From: Candidatus Binatia bacterium
Lineage (GTDB): Bacteria > Desulfobacterota > Binatia > UBA1149 > JAJCZL01
Length of the DNA stretch: 37,711 bases
Assembly: GCA_028278325.1 (NCBI GenBank)
Contig: JANQEO010000162.1
Span: 1 to 37,711, forward strand
Direction of reading: 5' to 3'
Shown: piece by piece, positions 24,872 to 32,944 of the stretch
How the letters are laid out: each line of letters opens with the position of its first letter
How positions within the stretch are numbered: position 1 is the stretch's first letter
The notes under the pieces: generated by a model
Told to the model about the DNA's origin: nothing
The model's input: the letters and a program-made list of their open reading frames with translations, nothing else
Database searches by the model: none
Program-made: the position numbers and the translations under genes

Positions 24872-25483
24872 ATGGCTAATGAAGTAAAGGCAACTAACAT
24901 CGTATGGCATCATCGCGCCGTCAGCAGGGACGAACGTGAATCCCTCAACGGCCACAAGGGCTGCACCATCTGGTTCACAGGCCTCTCCGGCTCGGGCAAA
25001 TCCACGCTGGCCAACATGCTGGAAAAGGCCATGTGGGAAAGGAACGCCCGGGCCTACGTGCTCGACGGCGACAACGTACGCCACGGCCTCAACAAAGACC
25101 TGGGCTTTTCGCCCGAGGACCGTACCGAAAACATTCGGCGGATCGGCGAGGTCGCTGCCCTGTTCACGGATGCAGGCGTGATAACGGCGACCGCGTTTAT
25201 CTCGCCCTATCGCGAGGACCGGGACCAGGTCCGTGAGATCCTGCCGGAGGGCCACTTCATAGAGGTGTTCGTCGACTGCGAGCTGGGCGAATGCGAGAAG
25301 CGTGACCCCAAGGGACTCTACAAGAAGGCCCGCGCGGGCGAGATTCCCGAGTTCACGGGCATCTCAGCTCCTTACGAAGAGCCCGAGAAACCCGAGCTCT
25401 ACATCAACACGACCGACAAGACCGAGGAAGAAAGCCTCGCCGAGGTCGTCTCTTACCTCGAGAAGAACGGCTTCCTTAGCTGA
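24872..25483 (+). CDS. cysC: Adenylyl-sulfate (APS) kinase
   Basis: 203 residues. It phosphorylates APS to PAPS, the sulfate donor. P-loop GLSGSGKS at residues 37-44; [20 protein letters not shown] and [14 protein letters not shown] are the APS-binding segments; [14 protein letters not shown] and [10 protein letters not shown] complete the pattern. No ATP sulfurylase (CysDN or Sat) lies nearby. A sulfotransferase 10 kb away (35392-35961) is a possible PAPS user. The start is ATG at 24872 after AAAGGATAACTGG. Confidence 0.95.
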   Translation: MANEVKATNIVWHHRAVSRDERESLNGHKGCTIWFTGLSGSGKSTLANMLEKAMWERNARAYVLDGDNVRHGLNKDLGFSPEDRTENIRRIGEVAALFTDAGVITATAFISPYREDRDQVREILPEGHFIEVFVDCELGECEKRDPKGLYKKARAGEIPEFTGISAPYEEPEKPELYINTTDKTEEESLAEVVSYLEKNGFLS

Positions 25484-25507
25484 CCGCCCCTGCCGGGGCT
25501 GGGCCGG

Positions 25508-26281
25508 CTATTCCGGTGTGACGTAGGCGGCGGTAATGCCGCCGTCTACGAGGAACTGCGTCCCGGTAATGAACGACGATTCGTCGGAAGCGAGGAAGAG
25601 CGCTGCGTTGGCGATCTCTTCTACCTCGGCAAGCCTACCCATAGGGATATGAACAATGCGGCGCGCGCGCCGCTGCGGATCCGCCAGCAATCCGGCAAGC
25701 AGCGGCGTATTCGTCGGGCCCGGACACAACGCGTTGGCGCGGATACCCGCCCGCGCGTACTCGACGGCGATCTCTCGCGTCAGGGCCAGCACGCCGCCCT
25801 TGCTGGCGGTGTAGGCTGACTGAGAGGTAGCCGCTCCCATGACAGCGACAAACGAAGCCGTGTTTATCAGCGATCCCCCGCCCGACTCGATCATGGCCGG
25901 TACCGCGTACTTGCAGCCCAGAAAGACGCCCCTCAGATTGACGTTGACGACCTGCTCCCAGACCGACTCATCCGTATCGGTCACCGACCCGTCAGCGTCC
26001 GGGAAGATACCGGCGTTGTTGAACATCACGTCGAGACGACCGTGCTCCTTGGTCGTCTCCCGCACGAGGCGCGCGACAGAATCCGCGTTGGTAACATCGA
26101 CTTCGGCGGCGCCCGCGCTGCCACCCGACTCACCGATTTCTTGCGCTACACGAGTCGCATCCTCTCCGCGGAGGTCGGCGGCCACGACGTGGGCCCCTTC
26201 CCGGGCGAAGGCCTGACAGCTCGCACGCCCTATCCCGCCGGCTGCTCCGGTAACGATCGCTGTCTTGCCTTGCAGTCTCAT
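25508..26281 (-). CDS. Short-chain dehydrogenase/reductase (SDR), third gene of the ligase cluster
   Basis: 257-residue classical SDR: TGAAGGIGRA, NNAGIF, catalytic Ser in NTASFVAV and YTASK, ending ITGTQFLVDGGITAAY. The acidic residue after the second strand (AADLRGED) favours NAD+. It overlaps the amidotransferase stop by four bases (ATGA), so the two are translated together. In this setting it may oxidise an alcohol or aldehyde intermediate released from a gamma-glutamyl amine; that is inference. Confidence 0.9.
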   Translation of the reverse strand: MRLQGKTAIVTGAAGGIGRASCQAFAREGAHVVAADLRGEDATRVAQEIGESGGSAGAAEVDVTNADSVARLVRETTKEHGRLDVMFNNAGIFPDADGSVTDTDESVWEQVVNVNLRGVFLGCKYAVPAMIESGGGSLINTASFVAVMGAATSQSAYTASKGGVLALTREIAVEYARAGIRANALCPGPTNTPLLAGLLADPQRRARRIVHIPMGRLAEVEEIANAALFLASDESSFITGTQFLVDGGITAAYVTPE

Positions 26282-27006
26282 GATCCCAATCCGTGACGTT
26301 GCTGGCTCGACACCGCTTCTGCAAACGCCTCAAACAGGGCAGCTTGCCGCGGGTTTGTCGCCGCATTCAGCTCCGGATGCCACTGGACGCCTAGGAACCA
26401 GGACTCGGCCTCCAGCTCGACGGCTTCCACTACACCATCAGAAGCACGCGCTACGACCCTCAAGCCCTCTCCCAGCCTGTCGACGGCCTGATGGTGCCAA
26501 GACATGACCTCCAGAGCTTCACGACCTGCAGCCGCTCCAAGCACAGCCGACTCCCGTTCTACGGCAACATCGTGCGCAACGGGTTCCCGGGGCGGCAAAC
26601 GATGATCGACGCCGTCGCCGAAAACGTCGGGTACGTGAGTGATGAGAGTGCCTCCCAAGGCGACGTTCATGATCTGCATACCCCGGCAAATCGCGAATAT
26701 CGGCATCCCTCTTTGTAACGCCCCGCGGGCCAAAGCGAGCTCATAGCGGTCCCGTTCCGCGTCTATCATGTAGTTGGCGGGGTGCGTTTCTCCGCCGTAG
26801 CAGGCGGGATCCATGTCTCCCCCGCCCGACAGGACCAGGCCGCTGATGCGGCCGAGTACGGACTCCGTATCGCCGCCGACGAGAAGAACCGCATCTGCGC
26901 CGGCCCTGGCCAGAGCGTGGACGTAGTCCGAAGGAAGGTAGTAGTCGGTGCGCTCCGGGGCGCTGGGCGTGTAGCTGGTCAAACCGACCAGCGGCGGGGC
27001 CTTCAC
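26278..27006 (-). CDS. Class I glutamine amidotransferase-like hydrolase (peptidase C26, PuuD-like)
   Basis: 242 residues. Nucleophile Cys107 in FAICRGMQIMNVALGG, and the His and Glu of GVQWHPE complete the triad. The start VGLTSYTP and GGDMDPACYGGE match gamma-glutamyl-GABA hydrolases. It begins with GTG directly after the TAG of the glutamine synthetase-like gene and overlaps the SDR gene. It probably cleaves the gamma-glutamyl group from an oxidised product of the ligase. Confidence 0.9.
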   Translation of the reverse strand: MKAPPLVGLTSYTPSAPERTDYYLPSDYVHALARAGADAVLLVGGDTESVLGRISGLVLSGGGDMDPACYGGETHPANYMIDAERDRYELALARGALQRGMPIFAICRGMQIMNVALGGTLITHVPDVFGDGVDHRLPPREPVAHDVAVERESAVLGAAAGREALEVMSWHHQAVDRLGEGLRVVARASDGVVEAVELEAESWFLGVQWHPELNAATNPRQAALFEAFAEAVSSQQRHGLGS

Positions 27007-28407
27007 CTATCCTCTCTCCAGATATCGCCGGCGCTCCCAGCCGGTGACGCTGGACCTGAACTTGGACAGCTCCGTCTCGGCGAAGTGGGCGTAGTGCCGC
27101 ACCACCTCGGGACCCAAGCTGCGTTCGAAGAATTCGCTCCCCCTGAACTCTCCGATGGCCTCTTCGATACTGGCGGGCACCTTGGGCAGACCGTCGGCTG
27201 CATAGGCATCACCGCTGAAAGCCGGCGGCGGCTCGGTACGCGCTTCGATACCATCGAGACCCGCCGCGAGGGTCGCGGCGAACGCAACGTAAGGATTGAC
27301 GTCGGCGCCGGGCACACGGCATTCCACGCGCAGGGAAGCGCCATGGCCGACGACGCGGAAGCCCGTGGTGCGGTTGTCATAGGACCAAGCGATGGTCGTA
27401 GGCGCGAAAGTAGACGGCATATAACGCTTGTAAGAGTTCACATACGGCGCGAACAAAAGGCTCGATTCTCTGGCATGGGCCAATAGTCCGCCAAGGTACC
27501 AGCGGAACTCGTCCGAGCATCCGGTGTCCAAGCCGGGCAATCCCGCCTCGCTGCCCGCAAATACCGACTCACTCGCATCGGCGCCACGCCATAGGCTGGA
27601 GTGAATGTGACAGCTGTTGCCGGCAAGCTTTTCGTCGACCTTCGCCATGAAAGTCACCGACATCCCCTGCTGCATAGCCAGCTCTTTGGCAGCCTGCTTG
27701 TAGATGCAATGGCGGTCGGCCATCTCGAGCATGTCGGCGAATCTCAGGTTGATTTCATGTTGGCCGGGGCCCCATTCCCCCTTGCTGAATTCCACCGGGA
27801 CTCCGGACGCATCCATTGCCCGGCGGATGGCACCGACGAGGGGCTCCTCGGCGGCGGTGCGCAGGGTGTGGTAGTCCTCGACGTACCAACCGTAAGTCGA
27901 CAGACTTTCGAAGTTCTTCTCGGCAGCCGCATCGAAGCTGTCGCTGAGCGTGAAGAACTCCAGCTCCGAGCCCGCACAGGCCGTATAGCCTAGCGCACGG
28001 GCCCTCTCGAGCTGCTTCTTCAGGATGCTCCTAGGAGCGACGGTGACCAGCTCGTCGGCGGACTCCTGGTAGACGTCACAGATTACGATCGCGCTGCGGT
28101 CGACCCAGGATGCCAATCTGAGGGTGTCCAGGTCCGGTACGGCTCGGAAGTCGCCGTAGCCCTTGTCCCAGGAGGCCAGCTCGTAACCCGGGATCGGGTC
28201 CATCTCCATGTCACAGGCGAGCAGGTAGTCGCAGCAGTGCATCCCGCCGTCGACCACTTCGGACATGAAAAAACGGCCGGTGATGCGCTTGCCCATCAAC
28301 CGGCCGTACATGTCGGGGAACACCGTGATTACGGTGTCGACCTCTCCGCTATCTATCAACCGGCAGAGGTCGTCGCGGGTCAGCATGCCTGCGATCTTCG
28401 TCGCCAT
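27007..28407 (-). CDS. Glutamine synthetase-like gamma-glutamyl-amine ligase (PuuA/GlnA4-like)
   Basis: 466 residues with the GS fold. The N-terminal domain has DMYGRLMGKR, and the catalytic domain has GSELEFF, EWGPGQHEINLRF and GNSCHIHSSLW. The late motifs are SYDNRTTGFRVVG and RVECRVPGADVNPY. Length and motifs fit the PuuA/GlnA3/GlnA4 class that joins glutamate to amines rather than true GlnA; the adenylylation loop of GlnA is not evident. It is followed with no gap by the amidotransferase and then an SDR. Which amine is used (polyamine, ethanolamine or other) cannot be told. Confidence 0.88.
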   Translation of the reverse strand: MATKIAGMLTRDDLCRLIDSGEVDTVITVFPDMYGRLMGKRITGRFFMSEVVDGGMHCCDYLLACDMEMDPIPGYELASWDKGYGDFRAVPDLDTLRLASWVDRSAIVICDVYQESADELVTVAPRSILKKQLERARALGYTACAGSELEFFTLSDSFDAAAEKNFESLSTYGWYVEDYHTLRTAAEEPLVGAIRRAMDASGVPVEFSKGEWGPGQHEINLRFADMLEMADRHCIYKQAAKELAMQQGMSVTFMAKVDEKLAGNSCHIHSSLWRGADASESVFAGSEAGLPGLDTGCSDEFRWYLGGLLAHARESSLLFAPYVNSYKRYMPSTFAPTTIAWSYDNRTTGFRVVGHGASLRVECRVPGADVNPYVAFAATLAAGLDGIEARTEPPPAFSGDAYAADGLPKVPASIEEAIGEFRGSEFFERSLGPEVVRHYAHFAETELSKFRSSVTGWERRRYLERG

Positions 28408-28461
28408 AGCCCGTCCGCCCGCGTGTAAAGTACTGCGCTCTAGAGTTGCGTAGCCGTCAGA

Positions 28462-29745
28462 TTACCTTCCCGCCGCAATGAGCTCGGAGATCGAAAAGAA
28501 CTCCTCGGTCGTGCCGCTCTCTTCACCCTTGTTGTAGAACCAACCTACCTCGCCCGGGAACTTGGAACTGGGCAGGGCCGCACGGGTCGCGTGCTGAAGC
28601 TGGGTGTCGACCATTATGATCGCCGGGAGGAAAGGCATAGTCCACTCATAGGTGCCCTCCGGGGGAGCGCCCTCGAAGGGCTGCGTACCCATCTTGTAGA
28701 GGTTCACCCACACCTTCCACAGCTCACCCGCCTGGTCGTAGATGTCGGTGTAGGGGATGACCCAGGCTTCCTTGTCGACGTAGATGAAACGCTTCGAATA
28801 CGCGTACTGGGGAAGCTTGGAATAGCCTTCGACGACCCACACGTCACGCTTCTCCCAGGTGTCGTCGAAGGTGAAGTCTCCACTGCCCTCACCCCATTTC
28901 ACCGGGAAGTGCTTGCCATGCATCGAAGCGAGGATCGTAGTCTCGCCCAGGAACTTCCAGTCCATCCAAGCGATGTTGCCGGCATAGCCTCCGTAACTGT
29001 CCACGTCGGTGTCCTGGCCGAACAGCGCGTCGGAACGCTGGGCTGAAGACAACCGGCGCACACGGCGAAGCTGGGGAAGGTAGAGCCAGCTGTCGTCGTG
29101 ACGGGCGGGGTCCAGATACCGATAGTAGGTCAGTCCCGTGCCCTTGAGGTCGAAGGGCTCGATAATCGGGTGCAAGGATTCCTTGTATCGGGCCTCGTCG
29201 TTGTTCGGCACGTATGCCGGTTTGGGGTCCAGCTGGAGCCTGCCGACGAAGTACATGCGCTTGAAGTGATCGAGCAGGAAGTGTCGCTCGACCGTCATGC
29301 CGTCGCCACCGGATCCTATGGTCCCGGTGTCGGCATCGAAGTTTCGCAGGTCGAGATCGTCGGTCTCGCCCCAGCGCGCCTCGAAGTTGTACATGATCTT
29401 CTTTGCAACGTCGGGGTCGTTCGGGTCGATCTTCGTGAAGGGCGCACCTGCGACCCAGTTCTGGATGCTGAGACCGTCATCGGCGAGTGTCACCTGCGCC
29501 GAGTACTGTTCGGTCGCCTGTATGTAGGGGGGCGGCAAGCTGATCGGCTTGGGGTCGACGATCTCCATCCTCATCCCCCGGCGCACGATCCACTTCATGC
29601 CGGGCGACGCCAGATCGCTGATCTTCTCGATGTTGGTGCCGGTGATGATGTCACCGGCCTGGACATCGGCCGAGGCGGGCGTAACAGGCAACATTGTGAC
29701 GACTAGTCCCGCCAGCGAAACCAGCTTGATGACTGACCTAAGCAT
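28462..29745 (-). CDS. DUF1329 exported protein
   Basis: 427 residues with a signal peptide (cleavage after TPASA) and the DUF1329 body: DIITGTNIEKI near the start, then repeated Trp/Tyr-rich strands such as DSWLYLPQLRRVRRLSSAQRSD-like segments and KWGEGSGDFTFDDTWEKRD. Family members are outer-membrane lipoprotein-sorting-like proteins of the LolA/LolB fold class, often found near RND exporters or lipid and steroid genes. The start at 29745 has GGAGGT. It lies 54 bases upstream of the GS-like gene on the same strand and may be co-transcribed. Role unknown. Confidence 0.85.
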   Translation of the reverse strand: MLRSVIKLVSLAGLVVTMLPVTPASADVQAGDIITGTNIEKISDLASPGMKWIVRRGMRMEIVDPKPISLPPPYIQATEQYSAQVTLADDGLSIQNWVAGAPFTKIDPNDPDVAKKIMYNFEARWGETDDLDLRNFDADTGTIGSGGDGMTVERHFLLDHFKRMYFVGRLQLDPKPAYVPNNDEARYKESLHPIIEPFDLKGTGLTYYRYLDPARHDDSWLYLPQLRRVRRLSSAQRSDALFGQDTDVDSYGGYAGNIAWMDWKFLGETTILASMHGKHFPVKWGEGSGDFTFDDTWEKRDVWVVEGYSKLPQYAYSKRFIYVDKEAWVIPYTDIYDQAGELWKVWVNLYKMGTQPFEGAPPEGTYEWTMPFLPAIIMVDTQLQHATRAALPSSKFPGEVGWFYNKGEESGTTEEFFSISELIAAGR

Positions 29746-30035
29746 ACAGAATTACCTCCACTACCCCCCGCCCGAGGACGGAAGGAAGTAAACTAGCATC
29801 GATGAATCGACTCCTGCCTGTTTACACCAGTTGACCGTACAGACACAAGCCGCCCACCCTCAAGCGGCCGGGCCGTCCCCGCTCGCCGTGCGCAGCTTGC
29901 ATCCGAGCCCGTTCTTGCTAGCTAAGTGGGCGAACAACGGCCCTTTTTCAGTGCGGACGAACACGTCGCCACGCCTCGGGCTGGTCGAGGGCTCCATCCA
30001 AGCTCATATCAAAGTTCTTCGGGAGGACATCTAAG

Positions 30036-30764
30036 GTGAGAGTTAGTATCACGCTCAGCGCAGTTGTCGCCTTGGCCGCGGCCTTGGCGATGGACGTAAC
30101 AGTACCTGCGCAGGTACAAGCCGCCGGCACCATCTCCGGCACCGTGAGTTTCACGGGCGATGCGCCGGCCAGGCGCACACTGAAAATGGCGGCCGATCCC
30201 GCCTGCGACGCGGCCAATCCTAGTGGCCGTCTCGGTGAGGTCATGGTCGTCAAAGACGGCAAGCTGGCCAATGTGTTCGTCTACATAAAGGAAGGCCTCG
30301 GCGATCAAGCCTTCGAGACACCCAAAGCCCCCGTCGTGCTGGACCAGGTGGGGTGCATGTACACACCGCGTGTGATCGGCGCTCAGGTCGGCCAAACGAT
30401 CGAGATCCGCAACAGCGACGCCACGCTGCACAACGTCCACTCGCTGCCCAAGAACAGCAAGCAGTTCAACCAGGCCATGCCCATCAAGGACTCGAAGATC
30501 AAGAAGAAGTTCACGGCGGCCGAGGTAATGATCAGGATCAAGTGCGACGTGCATCCGTGGATGGCCGCCTACGTGGGCGTACTCGAGCACCCCTTCTTCG
30601 CCGTCAGCAGCGAGGACGGCTCGTTCTCGATCGCCAACGTCCCGGCCGGCACCTACACCGTCGAGGCTTGGCACGAGCGCCTGGGCGTGAAGTCCGGCAG
30701 CGTCACCGTCGCCGATGACGGCAGCGCGACCGTGGACTTCTCGTTCGCACCCGCGGCTAACTAG
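30036..30764 (+). CDS. Exported cupredoxin-like protein with a C-terminal regulatory-like domain
   Basis: 242 residues: a signal peptide (cleavage near QVQAA at 30), a cupredoxin-like domain with His132 and His135 (LHNVH) and Cys170, His173, Met176 (KCDVHPWM), and a C-terminal carboxypeptidase-regulatory-like beta domain (GSFSIANVPAGTYTVEAWHE). The His-Cys-His-Met set fits a type 1 copper site rather than CuA, which needs two Cys. The start is GTG at 30036 with GGAGG nine bases before. Heme A and copper-chaperone genes downstream suggest a periplasmic electron carrier or copper handler for a terminal oxidase; that is inference. Confidence 0.8.
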   Translation: MRVSITLSAVVALAAALAMDVTVPAQVQAAGTISGTVSFTGDAPARRTLKMAADPACDAANPSGRLGEVMVVKDGKLANVFVYIKEGLGDQAFETPKAPVVLDQVGCMYTPRVIGAQVGQTIEIRNSDATLHNVHSLPKNSKQFNQAMPIKDSKIKKKFTAAEVMIRIKCDVHPWMAAYVGVLEHPFFAVSSEDGSFSIANVPAGTYTVEAWHERLGVKSGSVTVADDGSATVDFSFAPAAN

Positions 30765-30773
30765 CATCCATTC

Positions 30774-30830
30774 ACCGTTCCTCCTCCGGGCTTGACGGGC
30801 GCAAGCTTGACTCTCTGGAGGAGGAACGGT
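30774..30830 (+). repeat. 14-bp perfect inverted repeat between the cupredoxin and two-helix genes
   Basis: Arms accgttcctcctcc (30774-30787) and ggaggaggaacggt (30817-30830) are perfectly complementary and enclose 29 bases, which hold a smaller stem gcttg/caagc (30790-30794 with 30802-30806). No T-run follows, so it is not a classical terminator. The right arm contains GGAGGAGG, a Shine-Dalgarno-like sequence 16 bases or more from the next start, which would be hidden in the folded RNA. Confidence 0.75.
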
Positions 30831-30845
30831 TAGCTCCCGCCGCAG

Positions 30846-31082
30846 GTGCTTGCCTTGGCGACACCGCTGGCCGGGAACGCGGCATTCTGGGTCCTGTGCG
30901 GTGTCGCGGCCGCCACGGCCCTGTGGGCACTGATCGGCAGCATTCGCGCCCTGGGGCGAGACCCGGAAAGCTCCGAAGAAAAGGATCGTGTCGCGCGCGC
31001 CGAAATCGCCTGGACGATCGTAGCCCTGGCGCTGTTGGTAGCGGTTATCTTCCTGGTGGTGGGGAACCCTCTAGATGGCTGA
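30846..31082 (+). CDS. Two-helix membrane protein resembling the membrane hairpin of cytochrome oxidase subunit II
   Basis: 78 residues, two hydrophobic helices (about 11-33 and 52-73) joined by a charged loop (RDPESSEEKDRVARAE). The second helix begins AEIAWTIVALALL, similar to the E-x-x-W-T motif of CoxB helix 2, but the Pro and the whole CuA domain are absent. It overlaps ctaA by eight bases. The start is GTG at 30846 or TTG two codons later. It could be an oxidase accessory subunit; no known family is assigned. Confidence 0.65.
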   Translation: MLALATPLAGNAAFWVLCGVAAATALWALIGSIRALGRDPESSEEKDRVARAEIAWTIVALALLVAVIFLVVGNPLDG

Positions 31083-32025
31083 TTACTACAGGCCCGCAGT
31101 GCATCGCAGCGCGACAATCACCACTGCGCTGACCTTCCTGCTCATCATCGCCGGCGGCTTGGTCACGAGCCGCGACGCCGGCCTGGCCGTACCCGACTGG
31201 CCGCTTTCGTTCGGCACTCTCAACCCTCCACGCTGGTACGCAATCGAGAACGTGCGCACCGAACACGGGCATCGACTGATCGCCGGCATCGTTGCCTTGG
31301 CCACGATAGTGACCGCCGTGATCGTGCAGAGGCTGGAATCAAGAACCTGGGTACGACGGCTTGCCGCCTCGGCAGTAGCCCTGGTTCTGCTGCAAGCCTT
31401 ACTGGGCGGACTGCGCGTCCTGAACCTGTCGGTGGACTTGGCCATGGTCCACGGTTGCCTCGGCCAGATCTTCTTCACGGTCGTGCTCTTGCTGGCCGCC
31501 GCCACGTCTCCGCGTTGGCAGCCCCTGGTCGAGCAGGCGGCCCCGTCTCGCCGCTTCCGCATCCACGCCGGTTTCGCCGTCGCAGCCGTCTTCGTGCAGC
31601 TATTGTTGGGGATCGCTCTCAGACACGGTGGAGCACCACCGGCGTCACTGCTGCAAACGCCGATGTTCTATCTACACATGTTCGGCGCGATGATCGTCGG
31701 CTGGCTCTGCTTGACCCTGGCGGCTGCAGCGCAGGACGAGTCCGGCAACGCCGGCGGCTCGTCGCTGGTCGGGCCGTCCCGCTGGCTGGGTTATATGGTA
31801 ATGGCCCAGGTCGGACTCGGGCTTGCCACACTGGGAACGACCCATGCCATGAGCTTCGATCGCCAAGCGACCGTCGCGGAGTCCTGGCTACCGACCTTAC
31901 ACGTAGCCCTAGGCGCATCGATCCTCGGCCTGAGCGGGCTGCTTGCGGCCGTGGCCTGGCTGACCCCGCCCTCCGAGCCTGCGCCCTTGACACGGGGAGA
32001 ACCTTCGACGATCGGAAGTAGCTGA
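31075..32025 (+). CDS. ctaA: Heme A synthase (CtaA/COX15 family)
   Basis: 316-residue protein with eight membrane helices. It converts heme O to heme A for aa3-type oxidase. Conserved His and neighbouring residues: RTEHGHRLIAG, MVHGCLGQ, HMFGAM and LHVALGA supply the heme ligands. The start GLVTSRDAGLAVPDWPLSFG is typical. The stop overlaps the ctaB ATG by one base. Presence implies an aa3-type heme-copper oxidase elsewhere in the genome. Confidence 0.93.
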   Translation: MADYYRPAVHRSATITTALTFLLIIAGGLVTSRDAGLAVPDWPLSFGTLNPPRWYAIENVRTEHGHRLIAGIVALATIVTAVIVQRLESRTWVRRLAASAVALVLLQALLGGLRVLNLSVDLAMVHGCLGQIFFTVVLLLAAATSPRWQPLVEQAAPSRRFRIHAGFAVAAVFVQLLLGIALRHGGAPPASLLQTPMFYLHMFGAMIVGWLCLTLAAAAQDESGNAGGSSLVGPSRWLGYMVMAQVGLGLATLGTTHAMSFDRQATVAESWLPTLHVALGASILGLSGLLAAVAWLTPPSEPAPLTRGEPSTIGSS

Positions 32026-32933
32026 TGACGGTCCGTACCGACAACGCTCGAGTAGGCGCCGGGGTGCAGGAGCACGCCCGGTCCAAAGTTTACGTCGAGC
32101 TCACCAAGCCACGCATCACCGCCATGGTGCTGTTGACGGTTGCCGTGGGGTTCGTGGTGGGCTCCGTGGGACCGATGAGCCCCGTGGTGCTCGTCAACCT
32201 GCTCATTGGTGCGGGACTTTCGTGTTCCGGGGCAGGCGCCCTCAATCAGTACCTGGAACGGCAGGTCGACGGCTACATGGATCGAACCCGCTTTCGGCCC
32301 CTGCCCGCCCATCAGGTGTCGCCCTCCGCCGCTTTGTTGCTCGGCCTTGCGCTGTCGATCGGCGGCGTCGCGTATCTAGCCGCAACCGTGAATGCGATCA
32401 CCGCCGCTCTCGACGGACTGACCCTGACCTCTTACCTGTTCGTATATACTCCGATGAAGCGGCTCTCCCCTCTTTCGACCCTGATTGGCGCAGTGCCGGG
32501 CGCGCTTCCGCCACTCATGGGATGGGCAGCGGCCCGGGGCGATCTGGGCGCCGGCGCCTTCTGCCTGTTCGCGATCCTGTTCCTCTGGCAGATTCCCCAC
32601 TTCCTCGCCATCGGAGAAATGTACAAGAGTGACTACTCCAAAGGCGGATTTCCCATGCTGTCCGTCATCGACTTGGGCGGCGGCGCCAGCGGCCGTCAGG
32701 CAGTCGTGTACGCCTCCGTGCTCATACCGGCCTCGTTGCTGAGCTCCATGCTGGGCCTGACCGGATCCACGTACTTCTGGTGGGCGGTGGTTCTCGGGGC
32801 GGGATACGCCGGGGCAAGCTTGGCAACCGTTGTCGCTCCCAACCTCAAGACGTATCGACGTCTTCTGCTCGTGTCTGTGACTTACCTGCCGGCCCTGCTT
32901 GCCGCGATGGTAATCGACAGGCTCGGCTCCTGA
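32025..32933 (+). CDS. ctaB: Protoheme IX farnesyltransferase (heme O synthase)
   Basis: 302-residue UbiA-family prenyltransferase that adds farnesyl to heme B. The first Asp-rich motif reads NQYLERQVDGYMDRTRFRPLP; the usual first Asp is Glu here. The second, DYSKGGFPML, is typical. FLWQIPHFLAIGEMYK is the COX10 signature. About nine membrane helices are predicted. It forms an operon with ctaA upstream and the ABC transporter downstream (11-base gap). Confidence 0.95.
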   Translation: MTVRTDNARVGAGVQEHARSKVYVELTKPRITAMVLLTVAVGFVVGSVGPMSPVVLVNLLIGAGLSCSGAGALNQYLERQVDGYMDRTRFRPLPAHQVSPSAALLLGLALSIGGVAYLAATVNAITAALDGLTLTSYLFVYTPMKRLSPLSTLIGAVPGALPPLMGWAAARGDLGAGAFCLFAILFLWQIPHFLAIGEMYKSDYSKGGFPMLSVIDLGGGASGRQAVVYASVLIPASLLSSMLGLTGSTYFWWAVVLGAGYAGASLATVVAPNLKTYRRLLLVSVTYLPALLAAMVIDRLGS

Positions 32934-32944
32934 CCACGGCGGGT

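Noticed and set aside
29746..30035. A small plus-strand frame (29831-30034) between DUF1329 and the cupredoxin gene
   Set aside because: It has no ribosome binding site and biased composition. The region is better read as a divergent promoter region, though I could not fix a promoter in it.
30009..30767. A 252-codon minus-strand frame over the cupredoxin gene
   Set aside because: The plus-strand frame has a signal peptide, copper ligands and a ribosome binding site; the minus frame is its mirror.
32780..32944. A longer start for the ABC ATPase inside ctaB
   Set aside because: It would overlap ctaB by about 150 bases and adds residues with no match to the family.
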